From positions 1 to 52,352 of the IMG/VR virus record IMGVR_UViG_3300023110_001238: 52,352 bases of DNA. One strand, 5' to 3'. Source of the stretch: a virus. The notes below the pieces were generated by a model, which was not told the origin of the DNA, made no database searches, and worked only from the letters and a program-made list of their open reading frames with translations. Below, piece after piece: positions 33,284-41,006 of this stretch. Within the stretch, counting starts at the first letter, position 1, and every line of letters starts with the position of its first letter. A program made the translations under genes and the position numbers.

Positions 33284-33748
33284 ATGAACTTATCAAAAAA
33301 TTTTACATTAGCAGAATATACAAAGAGCCAAACAGCTCTTCGTTTGGATATTGATAACACTCCAAATGACCAACATCTAACGGCAGCTAAAGCTTTGTTT
33401 GAAAATGTTGTTCAACCTGTAAGAGACCGATTTGGTCCAACAGTTATCAATTCTGGTTATAGAGGACCTAAACTTAATGAAGCTGTTGGCGGAACACCAA
33501 CTAGCCAACATTGTTATGGTGAAGCGGTTGATATTGAGGTGCCGGGAGTTCCAAATGCCGAAGTGGCAGAATGGATTGTAAAAAATACAGAATTCGACCA
33601 AGTCATTTTAGAATTTTATACACCGGGTATTCCTGATTCTGGTTGGGTTCATGTTTCATATAAAGCAAACGGTGATAACCGAAAACTTGCTTTAACTGCT
33701 ATGAAAGAAGATGGCAGAACTGTTTATAAAACTGGTTTAATTAAATAA
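33284..33748 (+). CDS. Endolysin, peptidase M15 family
   Basis: A 154-residue peptidoglycan peptidase of the M15 (D-Ala-D-Ala carboxypeptidase-like) family. The zinc-binding motif SQHCYGEAVD (74-83, ligands H76 and D83) and the second His in GWVHVSY (H123) are present. There is no signal peptide, so export would need a holin; none was identified in this window. It probably degrades the cell wall at lysis, or during infection. The N-terminal LSKNFTLAEYTKSQTA is typical of this endolysin group. Confidence 0.88.
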   Translation: MNLSKNFTLAEYTKSQTALRLDIDNTPNDQHLTAAKALFENVVQPVRDRFGPTVINSGYRGPKLNEAVGGTPTSQHCYGEAVDIEVPGVPNAEVAEWIVKNTEFDQVILEFYTPGIPDSGWVHVSYKANGDNRKLALTAMKEDGRTVYKTGLIK

Positions 33749-33759
33749 GGAAAATAACT

Positions 33760-33972
33760 ATGGCTTTAAAATTAGAACTTGAAGTGCAGGAAATTAACAC
33801 CGTTCTTAGATCACTAGGTAAACACCCCTTTGATGAGGTTTTTAACCTAATTCGTAAAATTAAAGAACAAGCTGAACCACAATTTGCTGCTATGCAACAA
33901 GAAGCTGAACAAACAGCTACAACCGAAGAAGACACTAAAGAAACAAAAAAGTCTAAAAAAACAGTTAATTAG
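33760..33972 (+). CDS. Small conserved protein of unknown function
   Basis: A 70-residue protein. LELEVQEINTVLRSLGKHPF, then DEVFNLIRKIKEQAEPQF, is a helical pattern found in small proteins of many tailed phages, encoded near lysis or structural genes, without known function. The C-terminus is a charged Thr/Glu/Lys tail. It starts 11 bases after the endolysin gene with a weak AAGGAAA site and is probably cotranscribed. Confidence 0.55.
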   Translation: MALKLELEVQEINTVLRSLGKHPFDEVFNLIRKIKEQAEPQFAAMQQEAEQTATTEEDTKETKKSKKTVN

Positions 33973-34015
33973 TTTTAATTAATGATTTTCTCTATTGCTT
34001 TTAGCTGAGTTTTGG

Positions 34016-34130
34016 TATAATATAGTAGCGTCAAATAAATTATGTTATTTGATGAATCTCAAGGCAGACTTTGTAGAAATACTCTCTGCTGAGCTGATTA
34101 GATTTTAAAACCTAATCAAGGAGAAACACT
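34016..34130 (+). promoter_or_regulatory. pqqA promoter and structured leader
   Basis: TATAAT at 34016-34021 is a good -10 box; the best -35 candidate TTGCTT (33995) has a short 15-base spacer. The predicted leader of about 100 bases has three hairpins: TCAAATAA/TTATTTGA (34031-34052), GCAGA/TCTGC with an inner GTA-GAAA-TAC (34064-34089), and GATTAG/CTAATC (34096-34117). The last ends right at the AAGGAG site (34118-34123), seven bases before the ATG. The long leader for a 23-residue peptide suggests regulation; I do not recognise a known riboswitch class. Bases 33973-34015 hold nothing else I can identify. Confidence 0.55.
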
Positions 34131-34202
34131 ATGTGGACTAAACCAGCTGCAACAGAAATGCGTTTTGGCTTCGAAGTTACAATGTATGTAATGAACAAGT
34201 AA
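34131..34202 (+). CDS. pqqA: PqqA, pyrroloquinoline quinone precursor peptide
   Basis: A 23-residue peptide with the sequence MWTKPAATEMRFGFEVTMYV followed by MNK. It aligns without gaps with bacterial PqqA of 23 residues such as the Klebsiella peptide, with the MW-KPA start, R11, G13 and the motif E15-V-T-x-Y19. Glu15 and Tyr19 are the residues that PqqE cross-links and that become the PQQ cofactor. AAGGAG lies seven bases before the ATG. It stands alone with its own promoter, leader and terminator; no pqqB, C, D or E is in this window, so host enzymes would process it. PQQ serves methanol and glucose dehydrogenases. Confidence 0.93.
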   Translation: MWTKPAATEMRFGFEVTMYVMNK

Positions 34203-34231
34203 TCATTTTCTGTTAAGAAAAAAAGTAATAG

Positions 34232-34258
34232 AGGGAACTTCGGTTCCCTTTATTTTTT
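34232..34258 (+). terminator. Intrinsic terminator after pqqA
   Basis: AGGGAAC pairs with GTTCCCT around a TTCG tetraloop, followed by TTATTTTTT. It makes pqqA a single-gene transcription unit. Confidence 0.93.
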
Positions 34259-34270
34259 GGAGTTTACTAT

Positions 34271-34729
34271 ATGATGACAAGACCAAAAAACGGAGTTGGA
34301 TTTACCTGCTCTACATTTGACTTACTTCATGCAGGCCACATTTTGATGCTCGAAGAAGCAAAACAATATTGTGATTATCTCATATGTGGTTTACAAACTA
34401 ATCCATCTATTGACAGGCCGGATTTAAAAAGCAAACCAATTCAATCTATTGTTGAGCGCTATGTTCAACTATCTGCCGTAAAATATGTTGATGAAATTAT
34501 CGTCTATGAAACGGAAAAAGATTTAGAAGATTTACTTATGTTCTTACCACTCAATGTTCGTATTATTGGTGAGGAATACAGAGACAAAGAATTTACGGGT
34601 AAAAATATTTGTGTAGAAAGAAACATTGATATAGTATTCAATGGCCGTTCTCACCGATTTAGTTCAACCGAATTAAGAAATAGGACATATCAAAGTCAAC
34701 TTGAAAAGATTACCTCAAATAAAGATTAA
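34271..34729 (+). CDS. Cytidylyltransferase-like nucleotidyltransferase
   Basis: A 152-residue protein of the HxGH nucleotidyltransferase superfamily. FDLLHAGH is at 16-23 and the second motif, RFSSTELRNR, is near the C-terminus. Length and motifs fit the glycerol-3-phosphate cytidylyltransferase (TagD) or similar CTP-dependent enzymes that activate alcohol phosphates; substrate specificity cannot be read from sequence. It could feed glycan or lipid modification with the sugar-related genes at 45461-48831. ATG 34271 is followed by a second in-frame ATG; the first has GGAG at better spacing. Confidence 0.8.
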   Translation: MMTRPKNGVGFTCSTFDLLHAGHILMLEEAKQYCDYLICGLQTNPSIDRPDLKSKPIQSIVERYVQLSAVKYVDEIIVYETEKDLEDLLMFLPLNVRIIGEEYRDKEFTGKNICVERNIDIVFNGRSHRFSSTELRNRTYQSQLEKITSNKD

Positions 34730-34749
34730 ATATATTATAATGGACACAT

Positions 34750-35070
34750 ATGGATACTTTAATAATTACATTTAAAACAAACCAGTCAATCATTGGCCAA
34801 GTTGATTGCACAAAAGAAAACAAAGTTAAAATCAAAAAACCCGTTCAGATATATTCACAAATGGGCAAAGACGGTCAAGCGATGATGGGTTTTGCACCGT
34901 TTTTAGAATTTAGTGAAGAGTTTAAAACGGGTATTGAATTTGATATGGATAATGTTTTGTGTATCACCACACCAATCAAAGATGTTGTGAATCAATACAG
35001 TAAGATATTTGGTTCAGGCATTCAAATGGCTACACCAGAAGAACTACAAGCAATTAGAAAAGCGACTTAA
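34750..35070 (+). CDS. Sm-like (LSM-fold) phage protein B
   Basis: A 106-residue protein with the same strand pattern as the protein at 18145: ITFKTNQSIIGQVDC, then KKPVQIY, then MMGFAPFLEF, followed by a helical C-terminus (IKDVVNQYSKIFGSGIQM). I infer an Sm-like barrel from this pattern. It lies directly before the polymerase gene and overlaps its ATG by one base, so it would be translated with gp43. Similar small proteins precede polymerase genes in marine T4-like phages. Function unknown. Confidence 0.5.
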   Translation: MDTLIITFKTNQSIIGQVDCTKENKVKIKKPVQIYSQMGKDGQAMMGFAPFLEFSEEFKTGIEFDMDNVLCITTPIKDVVNQYSKIFGSGIQMATPEELQAIRKAT

Positions 35071-37613
35071 TGCGAAATTACTTTACTAATGTTCTTGTTT
35101 ATGGAAACAACATATATTACCGAGGTGTTAAAAACGGAGTAAGACATAGAGAAAAAATAAATTACTCTCCAACACTATTTGTTCCATCAAATAAGAAATC
35201 AGAATGGAAATCATTACATAACGAGCCAGTAGAACCTATGAAGTTTGGTTCTATTCGTGAAGCTCGTGACTTTATAAAAAAATATAAAGATGTCAATAAC
35301 TTCAAAATCTACGGCAACGATAGATTTGAATATCCTTTTATCTCACAAAATAATCCAGAAGAAATTATAGATTGGAATTATTCAGACCTTTGTATCGCTA
35401 ACATTGATATTGAAGTTGGTTCAGAGAATGGTTTTCCTGAACCTAAAACAGCATCAGAACCCATCACAGCCATTACAATCAAATTTTCAAATCAACCAAC
35501 TTATTATGTCTTTGGCACAGGCGATTATCAAAAACACCGTGACGATGTAAGTTATACAAAATGTCCTGATGAATATAGTTTGATTAAGGCATTTATGTTT
35601 CTCTGGCAGAAAAACTATCCAGACGGAATCACCGGTTGGAATGTTTATGGTTTTGATATACCTTATATCATCAATCGTTTTACCAAGATTGCTGGTGAAG
35701 ACATGATGAAAAAATTATCACCATGGAATCTAGTATCAACAAGAGAAGATACTTTCTATGGTCGAACAATGGTTACTGGCACAATTGCTGGTGTAGCCAC
35801 ACTAGACTATATGAGATTGTTTAGACGGTTTTCACCAAACAGAAACCAAGAAAACTATCGTTTAGACACTGTTGCACAAGCAGAAGGTGTTGGTAAAAAG
35901 ATAGCATATGATGAATATGAAGGTCTGTTTGACTTATATAAAAAGAACTATCAGTTATTCATTGAGTATAACATACGAGATGTTGAACTTGTTGAAAAAC
36001 TTAATGAAAAAGGCCGACTGATTGAAATGGCACTTACAATTGCTTATGATGCTAAGGTAAATTATGATGACATATTCACTCAAGTAAGAATGTGGGACGC
36101 TATCACACACGATTATTTGTATAAGAAAAAGATTGCAATACCACCAAAAAGTGGCAATCGAAAAAGTTCTGCTTATGAAGGTGCATATGTAAAAGACCCA
36201 CAAATCGGTATGTTTGATTGGGTGGCATCGTTTGACTTGAACTCACTGTATCCACATTTGATGATGCAATACAACATTTCGCCAGAAACAATTGTCAATC
36301 CTGAAGACTATACACAAGATATGCGAGATGTTATCTCATCTAATATATCAATCGAAAAACTTTTACGAAAAGAAATTGACTTATCAAAAGTAAAAGATTA
36401 TACACTGACACCAAATGGCCAGTTCTTTAGAAAAGACAAACAAGGTTTTCTACCAGAAGTCTTGGAAAAAATGTATAATGATAGAACGAAGTATAAGACA
36501 GCTATGTTAAAGGCAAAACAAGATTATGAAAATGCTAAAACACCGCAAGAGAAAGCGGACTATGGCGCTTTGGTTTCTCGTTATGCTAATCTACAATTAA
36601 CTAAAAAAGAATGTTTAAACTCAGCTTACGGTGCATTAGGCTCTGAATACTTCCGTTTCTTTGACATAAGACAGGCAGAAGGCATCACACTTGCTGGTCA
36701 ATTATCAATCCGTTGGATTGAAAAAAGACTAAATGAATTCTTAAATAAAATATTACAGACACAAGGAATGGACTATGTTCTGGCATCGGATACTGATTCG
36801 GTTTATCTCAACCTTGAACCGTTTATATCTAAAATTTACGAAGGCAAACAAATTGATAACACAAAAGCCATCGAAATCATGGATAAATTTTGTGAAGAAA
36901 AGATTCAACCTTTTATTGATAAAAGTTATTCTGACCTTGCACAATATATTAACGCATATGGTCAAAAGATGACTATGAAGCGAGAAGTCTTGGCTGACAA
37001 AGCAGTTTGGACTGCCAAGAAAAGATATATTCTCAATGTTCATAATTCAGAAGGTGTTCAATTTACAGAACCACAAATGAAGATTCAAGGTCTTGAAGCA
37101 ATTAAATCTTCAACACCAGCTGCTTGTAGAGAAAAGATTAAAGAATCACTTAAGATATTATTATCTGGTGATGAAAGTAAATTACAAGATTATATTGAAG
37201 AATTCAGACAAGAATTTAAAACACTTCGAGTTGAAGATATTGCCTTCCCTAGGTCAATGAATGGTCTCAAAGAATATTCAAACAGTAAAACAATATGGGC
37301 AAAAGGCACACCTATTCATGTTCGAGGTGCATTGGTCTTCAATCACATGATAGAACAAATGAAACTTAATAAAAGATTTCAAAAGATTAATGATGGTGAA
37401 AAGATTAAGTTTATCTATCTAAAAGAACCAAACATATTTAAAACAGATGTTATTTCATTTACAAACACTTTACCAAAAGAGTTTCGTATTAATGAATTTG
37501 TTGATTATGAATTACAGTTTGAGAAATCTTTCCTTGACCCACTTAAAATTATTTTAGATTGTGTTGGTTGGCAAACTGAAAAAGTAAATTCATTGGAGGA
37601 TTTCTTTGGATAA
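35070..37613 (+). CDS. gp43: DNA polymerase gp43
   Basis: An 847-residue family B polymerase (T4 gp43 is 898). The 3'-5' exonuclease motif I reads IANIDIEVGSE (about residue 110) and exonuclease motif II is WNVYGFDIPYI. Polymerase motif A is DLNSLYPHLM, motif B is KKECLNSAYGALGS, and motif C is SDTDSVY. It would work with gp45, gp44/62 and the gp41 helicase. The ATG overlaps the preceding stop (TAATG), and the last bases overlap the following gene. Confidence 0.97.
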   Translation: MRNYFTNVLVYGNNIYYRGVKNGVRHREKINYSPTLFVPSNKKSEWKSLHNEPVEPMKFGSIREARDFIKKYKDVNNFKIYGNDRFEYPFISQNNPEEIIDWNYSDLCIANIDIEVGSENGFPEPKTASEPITAITIKFSNQPTYYVFGTGDYQKHRDDVSYTKCPDEYSLIKAFMFLWQKNYPDGITGWNVYGFDIPYIINRFTKIAGEDMMKKLSPWNLVSTREDTFYGRTMVTGTIAGVATLDYMRLFRRFSPNRNQENYRLDTVAQAEGVGKKIAYDEYEGLFDLYKKNYQLFIEYNIRDVELVEKLNEKGRLIEMALTIAYDAKVNYDDIFTQVRMWDAITHDYLYKKKIAIPPKSGNRKSSAYEGAYVKDPQIGMFDWVASFDLNSLYPHLMMQYNISPETIVNPEDYTQDMRDVISSNISIEKLLRKEIDLSKVKDYTLTPNGQFFRKDKQGFLPEVLEKMYNDRTKYKTAMLKAKQDYENAKTPQEKADYGALVSRYANLQLTKKECLNSAYGALGSEYFRFFDIRQAEGITLAGQLSIRWIEKRLNEFLNKILQTQGMDYVLASDTDSVYLNLEPFISKIYEGKQIDNTKAIEIMDKFCEEKIQPFIDKSYSDLAQYINAYGQKMTMKREVLADKAVWTAKKRYILNVHNSEGVQFTEPQMKIQGLEAIKSSTPAACREKIKESLKILLSGDESKLQDYIEEFRQEFKTLRVEDIAFPRSMNGLKEYSNSKTIWAKGTPIHVRGALVFNHMIEQMKLNKRFQKINDGEKIKFIYLKEPNIFKTDVISFTNTLPKEFRINEFVDYELQFEKSFLDPLKIILDCVGWQTEKVNSLEDFFG

Positions 37614-38154
37614 TATTCGTGTCATAAAAACAGGTATTAATGTTTCAAAGATAATGAAACAACTTGAACAATATCCAGATGATTGGGAATCACAAAAAGA
37701 CCTTGACGGAAAAGAATCATTACTTGACCGAGGTTATATGTATCTTTCAGCTGGTGTATTACAATTGATAGTTGGTGGTGTAGAACGACCTGATGAATTT
37801 GTTGGAGATTCAGAGATAAATATAAAGACACCCGCTTATGAAAGACACACTGAAATTGTTAGATTTCTAAAAAGAAACTTTCATAACCATTGCCGATGTG
37901 GATTTATATCTATTGAAAAAGATGCAGAAGTTGGACAACATATTGATGAAGGCACTTACTATCTTTCCAAAGACAGATATCACCTATCAATTCAAGGAAC
38001 ATACGACTATACCGTTGGCGGAGAAACTTATAGAGTTGAACCTGGCACATTACTGTGGTTCAATAATAAGTTATCTCACGGAACAAAAAATGTGGGTGGC
38101 TGCACAAGAATTACTTTTGTGTTTGATGTTCCCCACCATAAATCAAACCCATGA
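37606..38154 (+). CDS. 2-oxoglutarate/Fe(II) oxygenase, aspartyl/asparaginyl hydroxylase-like
   Basis: A 182-residue protein with probable iron ligands H112 and D114 in GQHIDEG, H158 in NKLSHGT, and the 2-oxoglutarate-binding Arg168 in CTRITFVFDV. The strand pattern RYHLSIQGTYDYTVGGETYRVEPGTLLWF is typical of the aspartyl/asparaginyl beta-hydroxylase branch. Start codon is TTG at 37606, five bases after a strong GGAGGA and overlapping the polymerase end by eight bases. 2OG oxygenases are frequent in marine T4-like phages; the substrate (protein, or a DNA base) is unknown. Confidence 0.82.
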   Translation: MDNIRVIKTGINVSKIMKQLEQYPDDWESQKDLDGKESLLDRGYMYLSAGVLQLIVGGVERPDEFVGDSEINIKTPAYERHTEIVRFLKRNFHNHCRCGFISIEKDAEVGQHIDEGTYYLSKDRYHLSIQGTYDYTVGGETYRVEPGTLLWFNNKLSHGTKNVGGCTRITFVFDVPHHKSNP

Positions 38155-38178
38155 TTGAGGTAAATAACCATTTTATGC

Positions 38179-38208
38179 TTGACATAAAACACAATTTAGG
38201 TGTATAAT
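38179..38208 (+). promoter_or_regulatory. Sigma70-type promoter of uvsX
   Basis: Perfect TTGACA (38179-38184) and perfect TATAAT (38203-38208) are separated by 18 bases. They lie in the 84-base gap before uvsX. Confidence 0.88.
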
Positions 38209-38238
38209 AATACAATCATACTTATGAGGTCATTCTAA

Positions 38239-39321
38239 ATGAGCATACTTGAAAAACTTAAAAAGAACTCAACTATCAAAGAGAGTTCTATTCTTTCCAA
38301 ATCCAAATATTTTACAGAAAAAGATATTGTAACAACATCAATACCAATGGTCAATGTTGCACTATCTGGTCGATTAGATGGTGGCCTGACGCCGGGTCTA
38401 ACAATGTGGGCTGGGCCTTCTAAGCACTTTAAGACAGCATTTAGTTTATTGATGGCAAAATCATACATGGACAAATATAAAGATGCTGTGTTATTGTTTT
38501 ATGATTCAGAGTTTGGTACTCCTGTAAAATACTTTGAGACATTTGGTATTGATATGGAAAGAGTGTTACATAGTCCATTGACCAATATTGAAGAACTCAA
38601 ATTTGATGTGATGGCTCAATTAGAAAGCATTGAACGAGGTGATAAGCTTATTGTTGTCATTGATTCAATTGGTAATTTGGCATCCAAAAAAGAAGTTGAT
38701 GATGCTCTTGATGGTAAATCAGTGGCAGATATGTCTCGTGCAAAACAAGTTAAGTCATTGTTTAGAATGATTACACCTCATTTAAATCTAAAAGATATTC
38801 CAATGGTTGTAGTAAATCATACATACAAAGAGATTGGAATGTTCCCTAAAGATATCGTTGGTGGTGGAACAGGTTCATACTATTCTGCTGACAATATCTA
38901 CATTCTTGGCCGCCAGCAAGAAAAAGATGGAACAGAAATTAAAGGTTACAACTTTATTATCAATGTTGAAAAATCTAGATATGTAAAAGAGAAATCTAAA
39001 ATTCCTATTACAGTATCATGGGAAGGCGGCATACAGAAATATTCTGGTTTGATTGATATTGCACTTGAAGGTGGTTTTGTTCATAAACCAAGTCCAGGTT
39101 GGTATGCTAAGGTTGATAAAAAGACTGGTGAGCTTGGCGATAAAGTAAGAATGGCTGATACACAGACAAAACAATTTATGCAATCGCTTTTAGATAATCC
39201 TGAATTCCAAGACTATGTGAAGAAAAAATATGAAATTGCCTACTCTAACATTATGGGAGAGATTGATTTATCATCTCAGCCTATTATGGAACAAGATGAC
39301 GAAGAAACAACAGAAAGTTAA
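38239..39321 (+). CDS. uvsX: Recombinase UvsX (RecA-like)
   Basis: A 360-residue strand-exchange protein, homologue of T4 UvsX (391). The Walker A segment reads AGPSKHFKT, the GPSKxFK-type variant also found in T4 UvsX. VLLFYDSEFGTP and LIVVIDSIGNLASKKEVDDA (Walker B) follow, and the DNA-binding loop region contains VGGGTGSYYSADNIYILGR. It pairs with UvsY (16252) and the gp46/47 resection nuclease. It opens the operon uvsX-39296-41-41003 behind a consensus promoter. Confidence 0.95.
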   Translation: MSILEKLKKNSTIKESSILSKSKYFTEKDIVTTSIPMVNVALSGRLDGGLTPGLTMWAGPSKHFKTAFSLLMAKSYMDKYKDAVLLFYDSEFGTPVKYFETFGIDMERVLHSPLTNIEELKFDVMAQLESIERGDKLIVVIDSIGNLASKKEVDDALDGKSVADMSRAKQVKSLFRMITPHLNLKDIPMVVVNHTYKEIGMFPKDIVGGGTGSYYSADNIYILGRQQEKDGTEIKGYNFIINVEKSRYVKEKSKIPITVSWEGGIQKYSGLIDIALEGGFVHKPSPGWYAKVDKKTGELGDKVRMADTQTKQFMQSLLDNPEFQDYVKKKYEIAYSNIMGEIDLSSQPIMEQDDEETTES

Positions 39322-39649
39322 GTATGAAGAAGGAATAGATTGGCAATTTGTCAATCCTGACGGTTATACTTTTGAAGATGCACCTGTAACAGCGATTGGT
39401 TTGTTTATAGAGGAATATAAGGGTGTTTTATATCACTATCACAAAGCGAGAGTTGTTGAGCAAGGCGAGGGTGCTAAATTAGAGTTTGGTTATACTATAT
39501 TACAACCTGGCGAACATGATATAGATGACTTGACAAAAGATGAAAAGTTTATTACCATTATGGGTGATATACTTTCAGATATTATAATGGCACAAAAACA
39601 AGATGAACAGACTAGAATCAACAATTTTAAAGAATCTCATTTACAATGA
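39296..39649 (+). CDS. Conserved small protein between uvsX and 41
   Basis: A 117-residue protein from ATG 39296, overlapping uvsX by 26 bases and gene 41 by 47 bases. DWQFVNPDGYTFEDAPVTAI, then VLYHYHKARVVEQGEGAKLE, then FITIMGDILSDII, is a pattern I recognise from marine T4-like phages, where the gene also lies between uvsX and 41. No function is known to me; position suggests a replication or recombination accessory factor. A longer frame starting at 39230 is disfavoured because it would lie inside uvsX. Confidence 0.65.
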   Translation: MTKKQQKVKYEEGIDWQFVNPDGYTFEDAPVTAIGLFIEEYKGVLYHYHKARVVEQGEGAKLEFGYTILQPGEHDIDDLTKDEKFITIMGDILSDIIMAQKQDEQTRINNFKESHLQ

Positions 39650-41006
39650 AGAATACACTAGAAAGGTTTTACCGTTTGTAAAACAAGATTACTTTTCAGA
39701 CAACACTGAAAAGATAGTTTTCCAAGAAATTTTTGACTTCATTCAGAAGTTCAAAAATCCACCAACACATGAAGCTCTTGTAATTAATTTTACAGAGAAA
39801 AAAGATTTATCAGAAACACAAGTTGGTGATTCAATTGAATTACTCAAAGAAATCCATCTGGCTAAAGATGAACCAACCGACACAAACTGGTTAATTGGTG
39901 AAACTGAAAAGTTTTGCCAAGATAAAGCCATCTATAACGCCATCATGGATTCTGTATCAATCCTAGATAACAAACAACAAGGCAAAACAAAAGGTGAGAT
40001 ACCAAAATTATTGTCTGACGCTCTTGGTGTTTCATTTGATAGTCATGTTGGCCATGATTACACGGAAGATTCTGATACACGATTCGATTCTTATCATAAA
40101 GTAGAATCCAGAATTCGTTTTGATTTGGACTTATTCAACAAAATTACCAAAGGCGGTCTGCCAGTTAAAACTTTGAACATCGCACTTGCTGGTACCGGTG
40201 TTGGTAAATCTTTGTTTATGTGTCATATGGCGGCTGGTTGTTTATCACAAGGCCATAATGTTTTGTATATCACATTAGAAATGGCCGAAGAAAAGATTGC
40301 TGAAAGAATTGATGCTAATCTACTTGATGTATCTATGACAGAGCTTCACACCATGAGTAAAAAAGATTATAATCGTAAGTTTGAAATGCTTAGAAGTAAA
40401 ACTCATGGCAAATTAATCATCAAAGAATATCCAACTGCGGCTGCTTCAGCTTTACATTTCAGGTCTTTGATTAATGAACTTGCATTAAAGAAAACATTTA
40501 AACCTGATATTATCTTTATTGATTATCTAAACATATGCACATCAGCAAGGGTAAGACCTGGTTCAAATGTAAATACTTATTCATACATCAAGTCTATCGC
40601 TGAAGAGTTAAGAGGCCTGGCAGTCGAGGCAAATGTTCCAATCGTATCAGCAACACAAACAACAAGGTCTGGTTTTACCAATTCGGATCCAGGTCTTGAA
40701 GATACCTCAGAATCATTTGGTCTTCCAGCGACCGCTGACTTTATGTTTGCCTTAATATCAAATGAAGAACTTGATAACCTTGGTCAAATAATGATTAAAC
40801 AATTGAAGAATCGTTATTCTGACCCAAACTATTACAAACGCTTTGTCGTTGGTATCGATAGAGGTAAAATGAGATTGTATGATGCTGAATCATCTGCTCA
40901 GATTGGTCTTGCTGATGTTGGTAATGATGACGATGACAAACCAATCAACACATTTGGTGACAGAGAAAACAAATTCAATAAATCATTTGATGACTTTAAA
41001 GTATGA
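39603..41006 (+). CDS. gp41: Replicative helicase gp41 (DnaB-like)
   Basis: A 467-residue DnaB-family helicase (T4 gp41 is 475). The N-terminal helical domain begins ESTILKNLIYNEEYTRKVLP; Walker A is GTGVGKS within NIALAGTGVGKSLFMCHM, and Walker B is IIFIDYLNIC. The loop IVSATQTTRSG and the arginine finger region KNRYSDPNYYKRFVVGIDR follow. It unwinds DNA at the fork with a gp61 primase that is not in this window. ATG 39603 overlaps the preceding gene. Confidence 0.95.
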   Translation: MNRLESTILKNLIYNEEYTRKVLPFVKQDYFSDNTEKIVFQEIFDFIQKFKNPPTHEALVINFTEKKDLSETQVGDSIELLKEIHLAKDEPTDTNWLIGETEKFCQDKAIYNAIMDSVSILDNKQQGKTKGEIPKLLSDALGVSFDSHVGHDYTEDSDTRFDSYHKVESRIRFDLDLFNKITKGGLPVKTLNIALAGTGVGKSLFMCHMAAGCLSQGHNVLYITLEMAEEKIAERIDANLLDVSMTELHTMSKKDYNRKFEMLRSKTHGKLIIKEYPTAAASALHFRSLINELALKKTFKPDIIFIDYLNICTSARVRPGSNVNTYSYIKSIAEELRGLAVEANVPIVSATQTTRSGFTNSDPGLEDTSESFGLPATADFMFALISNEELDNLGQIMIKQLKNRYSDPNYYKRFVVGIDRGKMRLYDAESSAQIGLADVGNDDDDKPINTFGDRENKFNKSFDDFKV

